A stretch of DNA of 47,198 nucleotides. Source: Oceanospirillaceae bacterium. GTDB lineage: Bacteria > Pseudomonadota > Gammaproteobacteria > Pseudomonadales > Balneatricaceae. Under the pieces are notes generated by a model, which did no database searches, was not told the origin of the DNA, and saw only the letters and a program-made list of their open reading frames with translations. Within the stretch, counting starts at the first letter, position 1, and each line of letters opens with the position of its first letter. This document shows, in pieces, positions 1 through 6,838 of the stretch. Position numbers and translations under genes: made by a program. Location: assembly GCA_003521845.1 (NCBI GenBank), contig DPHB01000004.1, positions 21,493 through 68,690 of the forward strand, given 5' to 3'.

Positions 1-245
1 GACTGAAACTGTCGCCATAGACCGAAGGCTTGTAGTACCGGACGCCCGTACACCATTAAGCCGCCTAGTAAACTCATAGCAACGGGCCATAGGCCGCGCA
101 TGGCCATAGCAGCGGCCGCCAGTAATACCAAAATCACCACCACGCGCAGTAAAAACGGCTTGCCGTTGGTGGGGGCGCTTTTAAGTAGTTGGCGTACGGT
201 TAGCGCAACTATCAAAATGCCTAGTAACCATAAAATCAAAATCAT
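1..245 (-). CDS. Small inner-membrane protein, N-terminal part only (cut by window edge)
   Basis: The minus strand is open from an ATG at 245 down to base 1, giving about 81 residues without a stop. An AGGAG ribosome site sits a few bases upstream of the ATG. The protein starts MILILWLLGILIV, has a short charged loop (RQLLKSAPTNGKP), then a second hydrophobic stretch around residues 37-60. This suggests two membrane segments close to the N terminus. It follows the MATE gene on the same strand with a 38-base gap, so the two may be cotranscribed. Some gammaproteobacterial DnaJ-domain membrane proteins begin this way, but no J domain is inside the window, so I do not assign a function. The ATG and reading frame are clear; identity is unknown. 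Confidence 0.6.
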   Translation of the reverse strand, partial: MILILWLLGILIVALTVRQLLKSAPTNGKPFLLRVVVILVLLAAAAMAMRGLWPVAMSLLGGLMVYGRPVLQAFGLWRQFQ

Positions 246-283
246 TGTCGTGGCTCCTGCCTATTTATTTGGTGACTGTTTCA

Positions 284-1660
284 TTAACCTTGCGCTAGCT
301 GGGCATGTTCTAGCATGGCGAGGCGCCGACGTTCGCGCAGTAATAATACCATGACAATAACAAAAGCGATGGCGTCGGCGATAGGGAAGGCTAACCATAA
401 GCCTTTTAAACCATAAAACATAGGCAAAATTAACAAGCCCGGCAGTAGCAAAAAATAAATGCGTAGAGAAGACAAGAACAAGGCTTCACGGGCCTTACCT
501 ATAGCTTGGAAGAAGGCGCTCGCTAGGCCGTGTGCGTTGGCCAGTGGGAAGGCTAGGAATACCCACAAGGCAATGCCAGCAGCGGTATGGATTAGCGCTT
601 CTTGCTGGGTGAATATGCTGATTATAGGGTAGGGTGCTAAGGTCATGATGGTGCTCATTAGCAAACCATAGCTGAGCGCCGCAATAAGCCCTACTTTAAT
701 GATAGTGCGTACGCGACCATACAGTTGCGCACCATAGTTAAAGCCAGCTAGAGTTTGAAAAGCGATGGTCATAGCAATCATTGGTAAGATGGCAAACATC
801 ACTAAGCGGCCAATGAGACCGTAGGCACTGATATAAAGATCGTTATCGATATCGGGTAGCTGGGCTAAGGAAAAATTGGTGAAGGCGATGAATATGGAAA
901 CCCCGGCGTGAGCGATAAGAATCGGTATGCCTAGGAGGATAATTTCGTTAAGTACTTTGTTGTCGGTCTCATAGGCGAAAGGGCGGATCTTGAGCTGGGT
1001 TTTGCCCGCTATAAAGAACCAAAAGCCAATGGCCATGGCCACAACTTGTGAAATTACGGTCGCATAAGCAACGCCTTCAACACCCGTTTCTAGGACAAAG
1101 ATAAATACCGCATCCAAAATAATGTTGAGCACGGCTGATAAGGTCATGATGGCCATCATAAACATGGCCTTGCCTTCGGCTCGTAGGGCGTCCCCTGGCA
1201 CTTGATTGATCATAGTAATAGGAATGCCAAGCAAGGTAATGGGTAGTAGGTAATCGACAGCGTAGGGCATTAAGGCCTCGGAAACTCCCATGTAGGCTAG
1301 AATTTCCTGCATGTTGATATAGATACCCATAGTTAAAATAATGGCAAAGCCGATAGCTAGGCGCATGGCCATATCAATAGTGGCTTGTGCGCCTTCAGTA
1401 TTCTTGGCACCCAGATGACGCGCCACAATGGAGGCCATGCCGCTACCCACTAGCGTGGCCAAGGCGAAAACAAACATTTGAATAGGGAATACAATAGAGA
1501 TGCCGCCCATAGCGTCAGCACCTAGGGCGCGAGTCACAAAGATAGCGTCTACGACGTTGTATAGGCCGTGTACCATCATACCGACAGCGATGGGTAGGGC
1601 GATGCCAAAAAACAGGCCAATAATAGGCTTTTCGCCCAGGTGAGCAGTATCTCTGCGCAT
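284..1660 (-). CDS. MATE family multidrug/metabolite efflux transporter
   Basis: This is a 459-residue, highly hydrophobic protein of the usual MATE size, with about twelve predicted membrane segments. It begins MRRDTAHLGEKPIIGLFFGIALPIAVGMMVHGLYNVVDAIFV; the L-x-x-P-I and N-V-x-D-A-x-F pattern in the first two helices is typical of the family, as are the repeats in the second half (GFNYGAQLYGR near residue 310). MATE proteins export cationic drugs or metabolites across the inner membrane using a Na+ or H+ gradient. The reading frame extends upstream to 1762, but that extension is polar and low in family likeness, so I start at the ATG at 1660 just before the first conserved helix. Substrate cannot be predicted from sequence. 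Confidence 0.85.
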   Translation of the reverse strand: MRRDTAHLGEKPIIGLFFGIALPIAVGMMVHGLYNVVDAIFVTRALGADAMGGISIVFPIQMFVFALATLVGSGMASIVARHLGAKNTEGAQATIDMAMRLAIGFAIILTMGIYINMQEILAYMGVSEALMPYAVDYLLPITLLGIPITMINQVPGDALRAEGKAMFMMAIMTLSAVLNIILDAVFIFVLETGVEGVAYATVISQVVAMAIGFWFFIAGKTQLKIRPFAYETDNKVLNEIILLGIPILIAHAGVSIFIAFTNFSLAQLPDIDNDLYISAYGLIGRLVMFAILPMIAMTIAFQTLAGFNYGAQLYGRVRTIIKVGLIAALSYGLLMSTIMTLAPYPIISIFTQQEALIHTAAGIALWVFLAFPLANAHGLASAFFQAIGKAREALFLSSLRIYFLLLPGLLILPMFYGLKGLWLAFPIADAIAFVIVMVLLLRERRRLAMLEHAQLAQG

Positions 1661-1778
1661 AAGTGTGTCTCTGTGTGTGGGCAAGTCTGGGCGCTTGCCG
1701 CTGCTTGGATTTCTTGTGCGCTGTATTATGGCAGCTTGTTGGTGCAGCGCATAGGCTCCCAATGCATAAGGTGCTTTC

Positions 1779-1807
1779 TTGAGTCAAGGTGGGGATGTGT
1801 GTATAAT
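1779..1807 (+). promoter_or_regulatory. Sigma-70 promoter of the rpsF-rpsR-rplI operon
   Basis: TTGAGT at 1779-1784 is separated by 17 bases from a perfect TATAAT at 1802-1807. Transcription would start near 1814, leaving a leader of about 97 bases before rpsF. The leader begins with a 7-bp hairpin (TTCACAT 1814-1820 with ATGTGAA 1826-1832) and contains a second short stem (CCTG/CAGG near 1857-1876). Confidence 0.75.
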
Positions 1808-1910
1808 GCGCCCTTCACATTTTACATGTGAAATTTAACTCCTTGCTTTCGGGCTCCCTGTAATAGTTGCAGGTGCAGTACTGGAGGCTATAACCCATAA
1901 GGAGCGCACA

Positions 1911-2333
1911 ATGCGTCATTATGAAATCGTATTTCTGGTACACCCTGACCAGAGCGAACAAGTTCCTACTATGATCGAGCGTTACAAGTCTGCTATTGAA
2001 GCGGACGGTGGTGCTATTCATCGTTTGGAAGATTGGGGCCGTCGTCACTTGGCATACCCAATCAACAAAATCCACAAGGCACACTACGTTCTTATGAACG
2101 TTGAATGTACCGGTGTTGCCCTGGAAGAACTAGAAAGCAACTTCCGTTACAACGATGCGGTTATCCGTAACATGGTTGTACGTATGAAGGCTGCCGTTAC
2201 TGGTGATTCTCCAATTAAAGCTGCAGAAAGCCGTGAAGACCGTCGTCGTCAAGAGCGTGCACCTAAAGCCGAAGCTCCAAAAGCTGAAGCCCCTGCAGAA
2301 GAAGCCCCAGCTGCTGAAGCTGCGGCCGAATAA
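1911..2333 (+). CDS. rpsF: 30S ribosomal protein S6
   Basis: This 140-residue protein starts MRHYEIVFLVHPDQSEQVPTMIERY and contains EDWGRRHLAYPINKIHKAHYVLMN, both classic S6 segments. S6 binds S18 on the platform of the small ribosomal subunit. The C-terminal 25 residues are a low-complexity Ala/Glu/Pro tail (PKAEAPKAEAPAEEAPAAE), longer than the E. coli tail. TAAGGAG lies about 7 bases upstream of the ATG. It is the first gene of a three-gene ribosomal protein operon; rpsR follows after 19 bases. priB, which sits between rpsF and rpsR in enterics, is absent. Confidence 0.97.
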   Translation: MRHYEIVFLVHPDQSEQVPTMIERYKSAIEADGGAIHRLEDWGRRHLAYPINKIHKAHYVLMNVECTGVALEELESNFRYNDAVIRNMVVRMKAAVTGDSPIKAAESREDRRRQERAPKAEAPKAEAPAEEAPAAEAAAE

Positions 2334-2352
2334 TCAATAGGAGATATTGACC

Positions 2353-2580
2353 ATGGCACGTTTTTTCCGTCGTCGTAAGTACTGTCGTTTCACCGCCGAA
2401 GGCGTTTCTGAAATCGACTACAAAGATATTGAAGTCCTAAAGGGCTACGTTACCGAAACTGGCAAGATTGTTCCTAGCCGTATTACTGGTACTAAAGCTC
2501 GTTACCAACGTCAGTTGGCTACTGCTATCAAGCGCGCTCGTTACGTGGCTTTGTTGCCGTACACTGACAGCCACCAATAA
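2353..2580 (+). CDS. rpsR: 30S ribosomal protein S18
   Basis: This 75-residue protein begins MARFFRRRKYCRFTAEGVSEIDYKD and carries the family pattern KIVPSRITGTKARYQRQLATAIKRARYVALLPY. It binds S6 and 16S rRNA in the platform. The frame could begin six bases earlier at a TTG, but the ATG at 2353 fits the GGAG at 2340-2343 and the usual S18 N terminus. It is the middle gene of the rpsF-rpsR-rplI operon. Confidence 0.97.
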   Translation: MARFFRRRKYCRFTAEGVSEIDYKDIEVLKGYVTETGKIVPSRITGTKARYQRQLATAIKRARYVALLPYTDSHQ

Positions 2581-2597
2581 ACTAGGAGGATACTAAT

Positions 2598-3044
2598 ATG
2601 CAAGTCATTCTGCTGGAAAAAGTAGGTAAGTTGGGTGCCCTAGGTGATCAGGTAAACGTTAAGGCTGGTTACGGCCGTAACTTCTTGATCCCTCAAGGCA
2701 AAGCTGTTCCTGCCAACAAGGCTAACAAAGAATCTTTCGAAGCTCGTCGTGCTGAACTTGAAGCTGCTGCTGCTGAAAAGCTAGCTGCTGCACAAGCACG
2801 CGCTGAAGCAATGAACGAATTGGTTGTTACTATCGCCGCTAACGCTGGTGATGAAGGCAAGTTGTTTGGTTCTATCGGTACTAAGGACATCGCTGATGCC
2901 CTTGCTGCTGCAGGCCATATTATCGACAAGTCTGAAGTTAAGCTTCCTGAAGGCGCTTTGCGCAACATCGGTTCTTACGAAATTGCTGTACAAGTACACA
3001 GTGACGTAAGCGTTGACGTTACCATTCAGGTTGAAGCTGAGTAA
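2598..3044 (+). CDS. rplI: 50S ribosomal protein L9
   Basis: This 148-residue protein starts MQVILLEKVGKLGALGDQVNVKAGYGRNFLIPQGKAVPA, the highly conserved N-terminal domain of L9. It continues with the long Ala/Glu-rich connecting helix (residues ~40-75) and the C-terminal RNA-binding domain (GKLFGSIGTKDIADAL). L9 binds 23S rRNA at the base of the L1 stalk and helps maintain reading-frame fidelity. An AGGAGG lies 10 bases upstream. It is the last gene of the operon and is followed by a strong terminator. Codon use in the operon favours CGT, GGT and GCT, as expected for highly expressed genes. Confidence 0.97.
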   Translation: MQVILLEKVGKLGALGDQVNVKAGYGRNFLIPQGKAVPANKANKESFEARRAELEAAAAEKLAAAQARAEAMNELVVTIAANAGDEGKLFGSIGTKDIADALAAAGHIIDKSEVKLPEGALRNIGSYEIAVQVHSDVSVDVTIQVEAE

Positions 3045-3070
3045 TAATTCATTATTACGGCTTTAAGCTA

Positions 3071-3097
3071 AAAACCCGCTATATAGCGGGTTTTTTT
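3071..3097 (+). terminator. Rho-independent terminator of the rpsF operon
   Basis: AAAACCCGCTAT pairs with ATAGCGGGTTTT and is followed by a T run ending at 3097, starting 27 bases after the rplI stop. Confidence 0.9.
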
Positions 3098-3148
3098 GTG
3101 TCTGGGGTTTGCTCGTGCGCTGATAGGGGGCTGGCTTTTCCCGTAGGG

Positions 3149-3213
3149 AAGTGCCTGTCGTCATTTAATCTGCCCATTTAATAGTCCCCTCATTTAATCA
3201 GGGACAGGCACTT
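3149..3213. repeat. Inverted repeat with three internal CATTTAAT copies (REP-like)
   Basis: AAGTGCCTGTC (3149-3159) and GACAGGCACTT (3203-3213) are perfect 11-bp inverted arms. CATTTAAT occurs three times between them, at 3162, 3175 and 3191. The motif resembles REP sequences associated with RAYT transposases. No RAYT gene is in the window, so the assignment is by resemblance. Confidence 0.6.
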
Positions 3214-3266
3214 TTTGTTCGCTGTGCTCTCAAATAAGAGCCAGTCCCCTTCGTATTCACTTGCTA

Positions 3267-3530
3267 TTAGCTTTCAGTCACTGCACTAGTCGGTAAATCC
3301 TTAACACTGCGTAAGCGGGTAATCACTTCGCTACGTACCTCATCATTAAGCACGTGCTCGGCAATCGTCTCGGCTTGCTGCTCGCTTATACCTTGTGCCT
3401 CCATTAAATCCGCCAAAAAATAGAGTACGTCTGTGCGGTTATCCATTTCTTTGGCTTGTTTGAGGTCCATAAATTCTCCAATAACTTGGTCGTTTCTACC
3501 GATTACCTGATGCAGGGTGCGAATGGTCAT
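3267..3530 (-). CDS. yebG: YebG-like SOS-induced small protein
   Basis: This is an 87-residue protein beginning MTIRTLHQVIGRNDQVIGEFMDLKQAKEMDNR. The stretch from DLKQAKEMDN to LRSVKDLP follows the layout of E. coli YebG (a K-x-A-D/E-x-x-D segment, two amphipathic helices, then a KxLP ending); I recognised this by eye, not by alignment software. YebG is a DNA-damage-inducible protein of unclear function. The start at 3530 is chosen because GGAG lies a few bases upstream; the open frame runs on to 3593 but reads through the SOS box. A LexA-type box 21 bases upstream of the ATG supports the call. It diverges from dnaB. Confidence 0.65.
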   Translation of the reverse strand: MTIRTLHQVIGRNDQVIGEFMDLKQAKEMDNRTDVLYFLADLMEAQGISEQQAETIAEHVLNDEVRSEVITRLRSVKDLPTSAVTES

Positions 3531-3550
3531 AAGGTCTCCAATTACATATA

Positions 3551-3566
3551 CTGTATATATGTCCAG
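3551..3566. promoter_or_regulatory. LexA (SOS) box upstream of the yebG-like gene
   Basis: CTGTATATATGTCCAG matches the gammaproteobacterial LexA consensus CTGT-N8-ACAG except for one base (CCAG instead of ACAG). The AT-rich alternating core is typical. Flanking bases extend the symmetry (TA before CTGT, TATA after CCAG). It lies just upstream of the minus-strand gene and about 150 bases from the dnaB start. Confidence 0.7.
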
Positions 3567-3713
3567 TATATGCAATTGAACGATAAAAGTCACTGACTTT
3601 GAGTAATGGAAAGCAAAACGAAAAATAGGCTTGCAGGTGAAATTGTTGCGCTTCTAAGATATGATTAGCCCCTTGCGTAAAATTTATATTTAGCCCGTTT
3701 TTTAGAGACCTCT

Positions 3714-5108
3714 ATGGCCACCAATGTTACCTCCATAAGTAATGATCAGGAGTTGGACGCCCTCAAGGTGCCACCCCAGTCTGTCGAAGCCGAACAATCC
3801 GTATTGGGTGGTTTGATGCTAGACGAAATGGCGTGGGACAGGGTGGCCGAAGCAGTTGCTGAGGTGGACTTTTATCGTCACGATCATAAGCTGATTTTCC
3901 GTGTTATGGCCAAGTTGGTGGGTGAGGGGCGGCCTATCGATGTTATTACTTTATCGGAAGAACTGAGCCGTATTGATGAACTGGAAACAGCGGGCGGTCT
4001 GGCCTATTTAGGTGAACTGGCAAAAAACACGCCAAGTGCTTCTAACATCGCCTCCTACGCTAACATCGTGCGCGAGCGGGCCATATTGCGCCAATTGATT
4101 GGCGTGGCTAATGAAATTTCTGATTCCGCCTTTCATACAGAAGGCCGGTCTTCCGCTGATGTTTTGGATGAAGCCGAGCGTCGCGTCTTTGAAATTGCCG
4201 AAGCGCGCCCAAAAGAAGGCGGCCCGCTACCGGTAAACCCAATTCTTAAAAAAGCCGTCGAACGTATTGACCAGTTGTTTAATGCCGGTGATGAGCTTAC
4301 TGGTCTGACTAGTGGCTTTACGGACCTAGATGTTAAAACCACGGGTTTGCAAAATTCTGACTTGATCATTGTCGCTGGTCGACCTTCCATGGGTAAAACG
4401 ACCTTTGCTATGAACATCGTGGAAAACGCCGCCGTCATTGGTGATGCGCCAGTACTGGTGTTTAGCTTAGAGATGCCAGCCGACCAGCTGATGATGCGTA
4501 TGTTGGCGTCCCTAGGTCGTATCGATCAGACGCGTGTGCGTACGGGTAAACTAGAGCAAGATGACTGGCCTAAGCTAACGGGTGCGGTTAACTTGTTGAA
4601 AGACAAACCCTTATATATTGACGATACAGCTGGTATCAGCCCTACAGAGATGCGTACTCGGGCCAGACGCATCGCCCGTGAACATGGCAAGGTTGGCCTC
4701 ATCATGATCGATTACCTGCAACTGATGCAGATAAAGGGCTTTACCGAAGGCCGTACGGCAGAGATTTCGGAAATATCCCGCTCTCTTAAGGCTTTGGCGA
4801 AAGAACTAGAGTGCCCGGTTGTGGCTCTATCCCAGCTTAACCGTAGTTTGGAACAGCGTCCTAACAAGCGTCCGGTAAACTCAGACTTGCGTGAATCCGG
4901 TGCCATCGAGCAGGATGCCGACGTGATCATGTTTATCTATCGTGATGAAGTTTACAACGAAGACAGCCCCGATAAAGGAAAGGCTGAAATTATTATCGGT
5001 AAGCAGCGTAATGGTCCCATTGGTACCGTGCGCGTGGCCTTTGTTGGTAAATACAGCCGTTTCGAAGATCTAGTGCATAGTTACGATGATGACTATGATA
5101 TGGAGTAG
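3714..5108 (+). CDS. dnaB: Replicative DNA helicase DnaB
   Basis: This 464-residue protein has the DnaB N-terminal domain (PPQSVEAEQSVLGGLMLD, residues 20-37), a linker, and a RecA-like helicase domain with Walker A AGRPSMGKTT (221-230). It also has the motif IMIDYLQLM and the RSLKALAKELECPVVALSQLNRSLEQR segment. It is the hexameric 5'-3' helicase that unwinds DNA at the fork and recruits primase. Length matches the family (about 460-470). The gene is close to rplI, as in many gammaproteobacteria. In place of the alr or radA gene that often follows, an orphan gene with a strong ribosome site comes next. Confidence 0.97.
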   Translation: MATNVTSISNDQELDALKVPPQSVEAEQSVLGGLMLDEMAWDRVAEAVAEVDFYRHDHKLIFRVMAKLVGEGRPIDVITLSEELSRIDELETAGGLAYLGELAKNTPSASNIASYANIVRERAILRQLIGVANEISDSAFHTEGRSSADVLDEAERRVFEIAEARPKEGGPLPVNPILKKAVERIDQLFNAGDELTGLTSGFTDLDVKTTGLQNSDLIIVAGRPSMGKTTFAMNIVENAAVIGDAPVLVFSLEMPADQLMMRMLASLGRIDQTRVRTGKLEQDDWPKLTGAVNLLKDKPLYIDDTAGISPTEMRTRARRIAREHGKVGLIMIDYLQLMQIKGFTEGRTAEISEISRSLKALAKELECPVVALSQLNRSLEQRPNKRPVNSDLRESGAIEQDADVIMFIYRDEVYNEDSPDKGKAEIIIGKQRNGPIGTVRVAFVGKYSRFEDLVHSYDDDYDME

Positions 5109-5154
5109 GTTGGATTAATCCAATTTATCATCTTTGCTAAAACAGGAGGTTCTT

Positions 5155-5754
5155 ATGTCTGATTTATTTGATGATATTTCTGAATCTTCGGTGTCCACGC
5201 CCAGCTATCTCACGCATCAATGGCAGCATTTGCCGCTGGGTTACGAGCTGGTGACTACCCCAAATGAAATGCGCCTTTATGGGCCTTTTTCCACCGATCT
5301 TGCGGAAGTATTGCACACTGTAGGTGGTCATTGGGACCCAGATCTGCTGGCTTATATTCTGCCCCTAGGTAGAGCGGCCCAAATTGATTTGGCTCTGAAA
5401 AAGTTCCAGCAACAGCAATCTGATTTTGACGCCACCATGGCCATCTTGGCATCTCACATGGGCCCTGATGAAACAGAAATAGAGCAGCAGCGCCGCCAGC
5501 GTGCCATCGACAACAGGCTCAAGGTGATTGCCGGCCAGTATCAGGCTGGTGATCGCCTAAAAGGTCGCACTATTTTAGAATTTGGTAAAACCTGGCAGGA
5601 GTTTCCCGGCCTTGAATGGGATATTCACCACCAGGCCAAGTGCATACAGTGTCACCGCTACCGCGGTTTATCGGCAACCCATGTGTGTCAAGCTTGTACG
5701 GCAGAACGGCAAGGTCTAAAACCAGCCAGCTATTGCTATGCCTACTTTGATTAG
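5155..5754 (+). CDS. Uncharacterised protein with C-terminal zinc-ribbon-like motif
   Basis: This 199-residue protein begins MSDLFDDISESSVSTPSYLT. The start at 5155 follows a full AGGAGG at 5143-5148; the frame runs 21 bases further up but that start lacks such a site. Residues ~40-75 (RLYGPFSTDLAEVLHTVGGHWDPDLLAYILPL) recall the short 'gGxWdxxxxxWxLP' modules seen in HARP-type and some mobile-element DNA-processing proteins. That is a resemblance only. The C terminus has two CxxC pairs (CIQCHRYRGLSATHVCQAC), a likely zinc site. A charged helical segment lies between. It is 46 bases downstream of dnaB on the same strand. Function unknown. Confidence 0.75.
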   Translation: MSDLFDDISESSVSTPSYLTHQWQHLPLGYELVTTPNEMRLYGPFSTDLAEVLHTVGGHWDPDLLAYILPLGRAAQIDLALKKFQQQQSDFDATMAILASHMGPDETEIEQQRRQRAIDNRLKVIAGQYQAGDRLKGRTILEFGKTWQEFPGLEWDIHHQAKCIQCHRYRGLSATHVCQACTAERQGLKPASYCYAYFD

Positions 5755-5845
5755 CGTCTGTTAGCTCAGACCTTGGCCTTATTGCGGTGCTTATGTTGAT
5801 TAGGCATTATGGGGGCTGAAATAACTAACGAACGAATACCATCTC

Positions 5846-6247
5846 ATGACAGAAACAACCAAAGGCCACTGTCTTTGTGGTCAAACTAGCTTTACCTTTA
5901 CTGGTGAGCCTGCTTGGGTAGTTAATTGCCACTGTGAATCTTGTCGCCGTAATTGCTCAGCACCTTACACCACTTTTGTGGGGGTGCCTCGAGAAAATGC
6001 TGAAACCAAAGGTTGGTACCTGCGTGCCTATAAGTCTTCTGCAGGGGTAAAGCGTTGGTTCTGCCGTCACTGTGGCAGCCCTGTTGCTTATGATGCCAAG
6101 CAAGACTCGGACAATATCCACTATTATTTGTCGGCCCTAGAAAACCCAGAGAAATTTCAGCCATCGGCGCACTTGTTCACTGATGAACAGCTAAGCTGGG
6201 TGCATCTAGATGATGGCCTAGAAAAACACCCTAAGTTGCCCAAGTAA
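5846..6247 (+). CDS. GFA/CENP-V domain zinc protein
   Basis: This is a 133-residue protein of the glutathione-dependent formaldehyde-activating enzyme (GFA)/CENP-V fold. The zinc ligands are visible: HCLCGQTSF near the N terminus, NCHCESCRRN around residues 27-36, and FCRHCGSPVAY around residues 72-82. Despite the family name, most such proteins have no proven role in formaldehyde metabolism, so I give only the family. It has its own start 91 bases after the preceding gene and ends 21 bases before a MITE-like repeat at a convergent gene junction. Confidence 0.85.
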   Translation: MTETTKGHCLCGQTSFTFTGEPAWVVNCHCESCRRNCSAPYTTFVGVPRENAETKGWYLRAYKSSAGVKRWFCRHCGSPVAYDAKQDSDNIHYYLSALENPEKFQPSAHLFTDEQLSWVHLDDGLEKHPKLPK

Positions 6248-6268
6248 CCAACATTACGAACACCACAC

Positions 6269-6390
6269 GTCATTGCGTACCCAAAGCACTCGCTTCGCTC
6301 ATGGGGCAGGCCCAACGCAGCGAAGCAATCTTTATCAGTATTGCACCTTGCCTGCTAGGGGTTGCCGCGTCGTTCCTCCTCGCAATGGCG
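6269..6390. repeat. MITE-like interspersed repeat, copy A
   Basis: An element of about 120 bp starts CGTCATTGCGTACCC and ends CTCGCAATGGCG, so its ends are imperfect inverted repeats. Its interior (CCAAAGCACTCG, GCTCATGGGGCAGGCCCA, GCACCTTGCCTG, GGTTGCC) is shared with copy D at 31406-31524. It sits between convergent genes (GFA and thioesterase). The short frames crossing it are not genes. Confidence 0.8.
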
Positions 6391-6400
6391 GAGGTAACAA

Positions 6401-6838
6401 TCATTCCCTTGTATCGGGCACCAATAGCGTTGCCAAGCTGCTAGGAATCCGCACAGGGCGTTGGCGCTGGTAATCAAAACAACTCATGTCCGTGGCACCA
6501 AGGGCAACTGTGGCACCACTATCAGTTTGGCTTATACGGTACAACAACGTAAAGCGGCTACCACTAACGGCGCCAATGCCTAGTTCCACTGTCAGGCTTT
6601 GGCCTAGCATGGCTTGGCTTTTGTAGTCCAAAGCACTGGCGGCCATAATGGTGCCGCAGCCGCCGACATCAATTTCACTTAACTCATGGCTAGCTAACCA
6701 CAGCACACGGGCTTCATGCAGATAGCCTAAAATACGATCGTTACCAACGTGATTGCCATAGTTCAAATCACTAACGCGTACTTGCAGTTGGCAGTCAAAT
6801 ATAGGTGTAAAGTCTTTGGCTTCTGGCACGCGGCTCAT
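6401..6838 (-). CDS. Acyl-CoA thioesterase-like protein (hotdog fold, 4HBT)
   Basis: This 145-residue protein begins MSRVPEAKDFTPIFDCQLQVRVSDLNYGNHVGNDRILGYLHEARVLWL. The pattern V-x-x-x-D-x-n-x-x-x-H-V-x-N-x-x-x-l-x-x-x-x-E-A-R is that of the 4-hydroxybenzoyl-CoA thioesterase-like hotdog family, which hydrolyses acyl-CoA or acyl-ACP thioesters. The ATG at 6838 overlaps the bioA stop (ATGA arrangement), indicating translational coupling to bioA; a longer upstream frame inside bioA is ignored. Coupling to a biotin gene is suggestive, since biotin precursors are thioesters, but a role in biotin synthesis is only inference. Confidence 0.82.
   Translation of the reverse strand: MSRVPEAKDFTPIFDCQLQVRVSDLNYGNHVGNDRILGYLHEARVLWLASHELSEIDVGGCGTIMAASALDYKSQAMLGQSLTVELGIGAVSGSRFTLLYRISQTDSGATVALGATDMSCFDYQRQRPVRIPSSLATLLVPDTRE

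Noticed and set aside
100..354. Plus-strand open frame (84 codons) at the left edge
   Set aside because: It overlaps the better supported minus-strand membrane protein (good ribosome site, hydrophobic segments) and the MATE 3' end. Its own sequence has no family pattern.
5109..5154. Start of the orphan gene at 5134 instead of 5155
   Set aside because: The AGGAGG at 5143-5148 lies inside that extension and is spaced for 5155.
6273..6473. Short plus-strand frame downstream of the GFA gene
   Set aside because: It lies almost wholly in the MITE-like repeat copy A and runs into the thioesterase gene.
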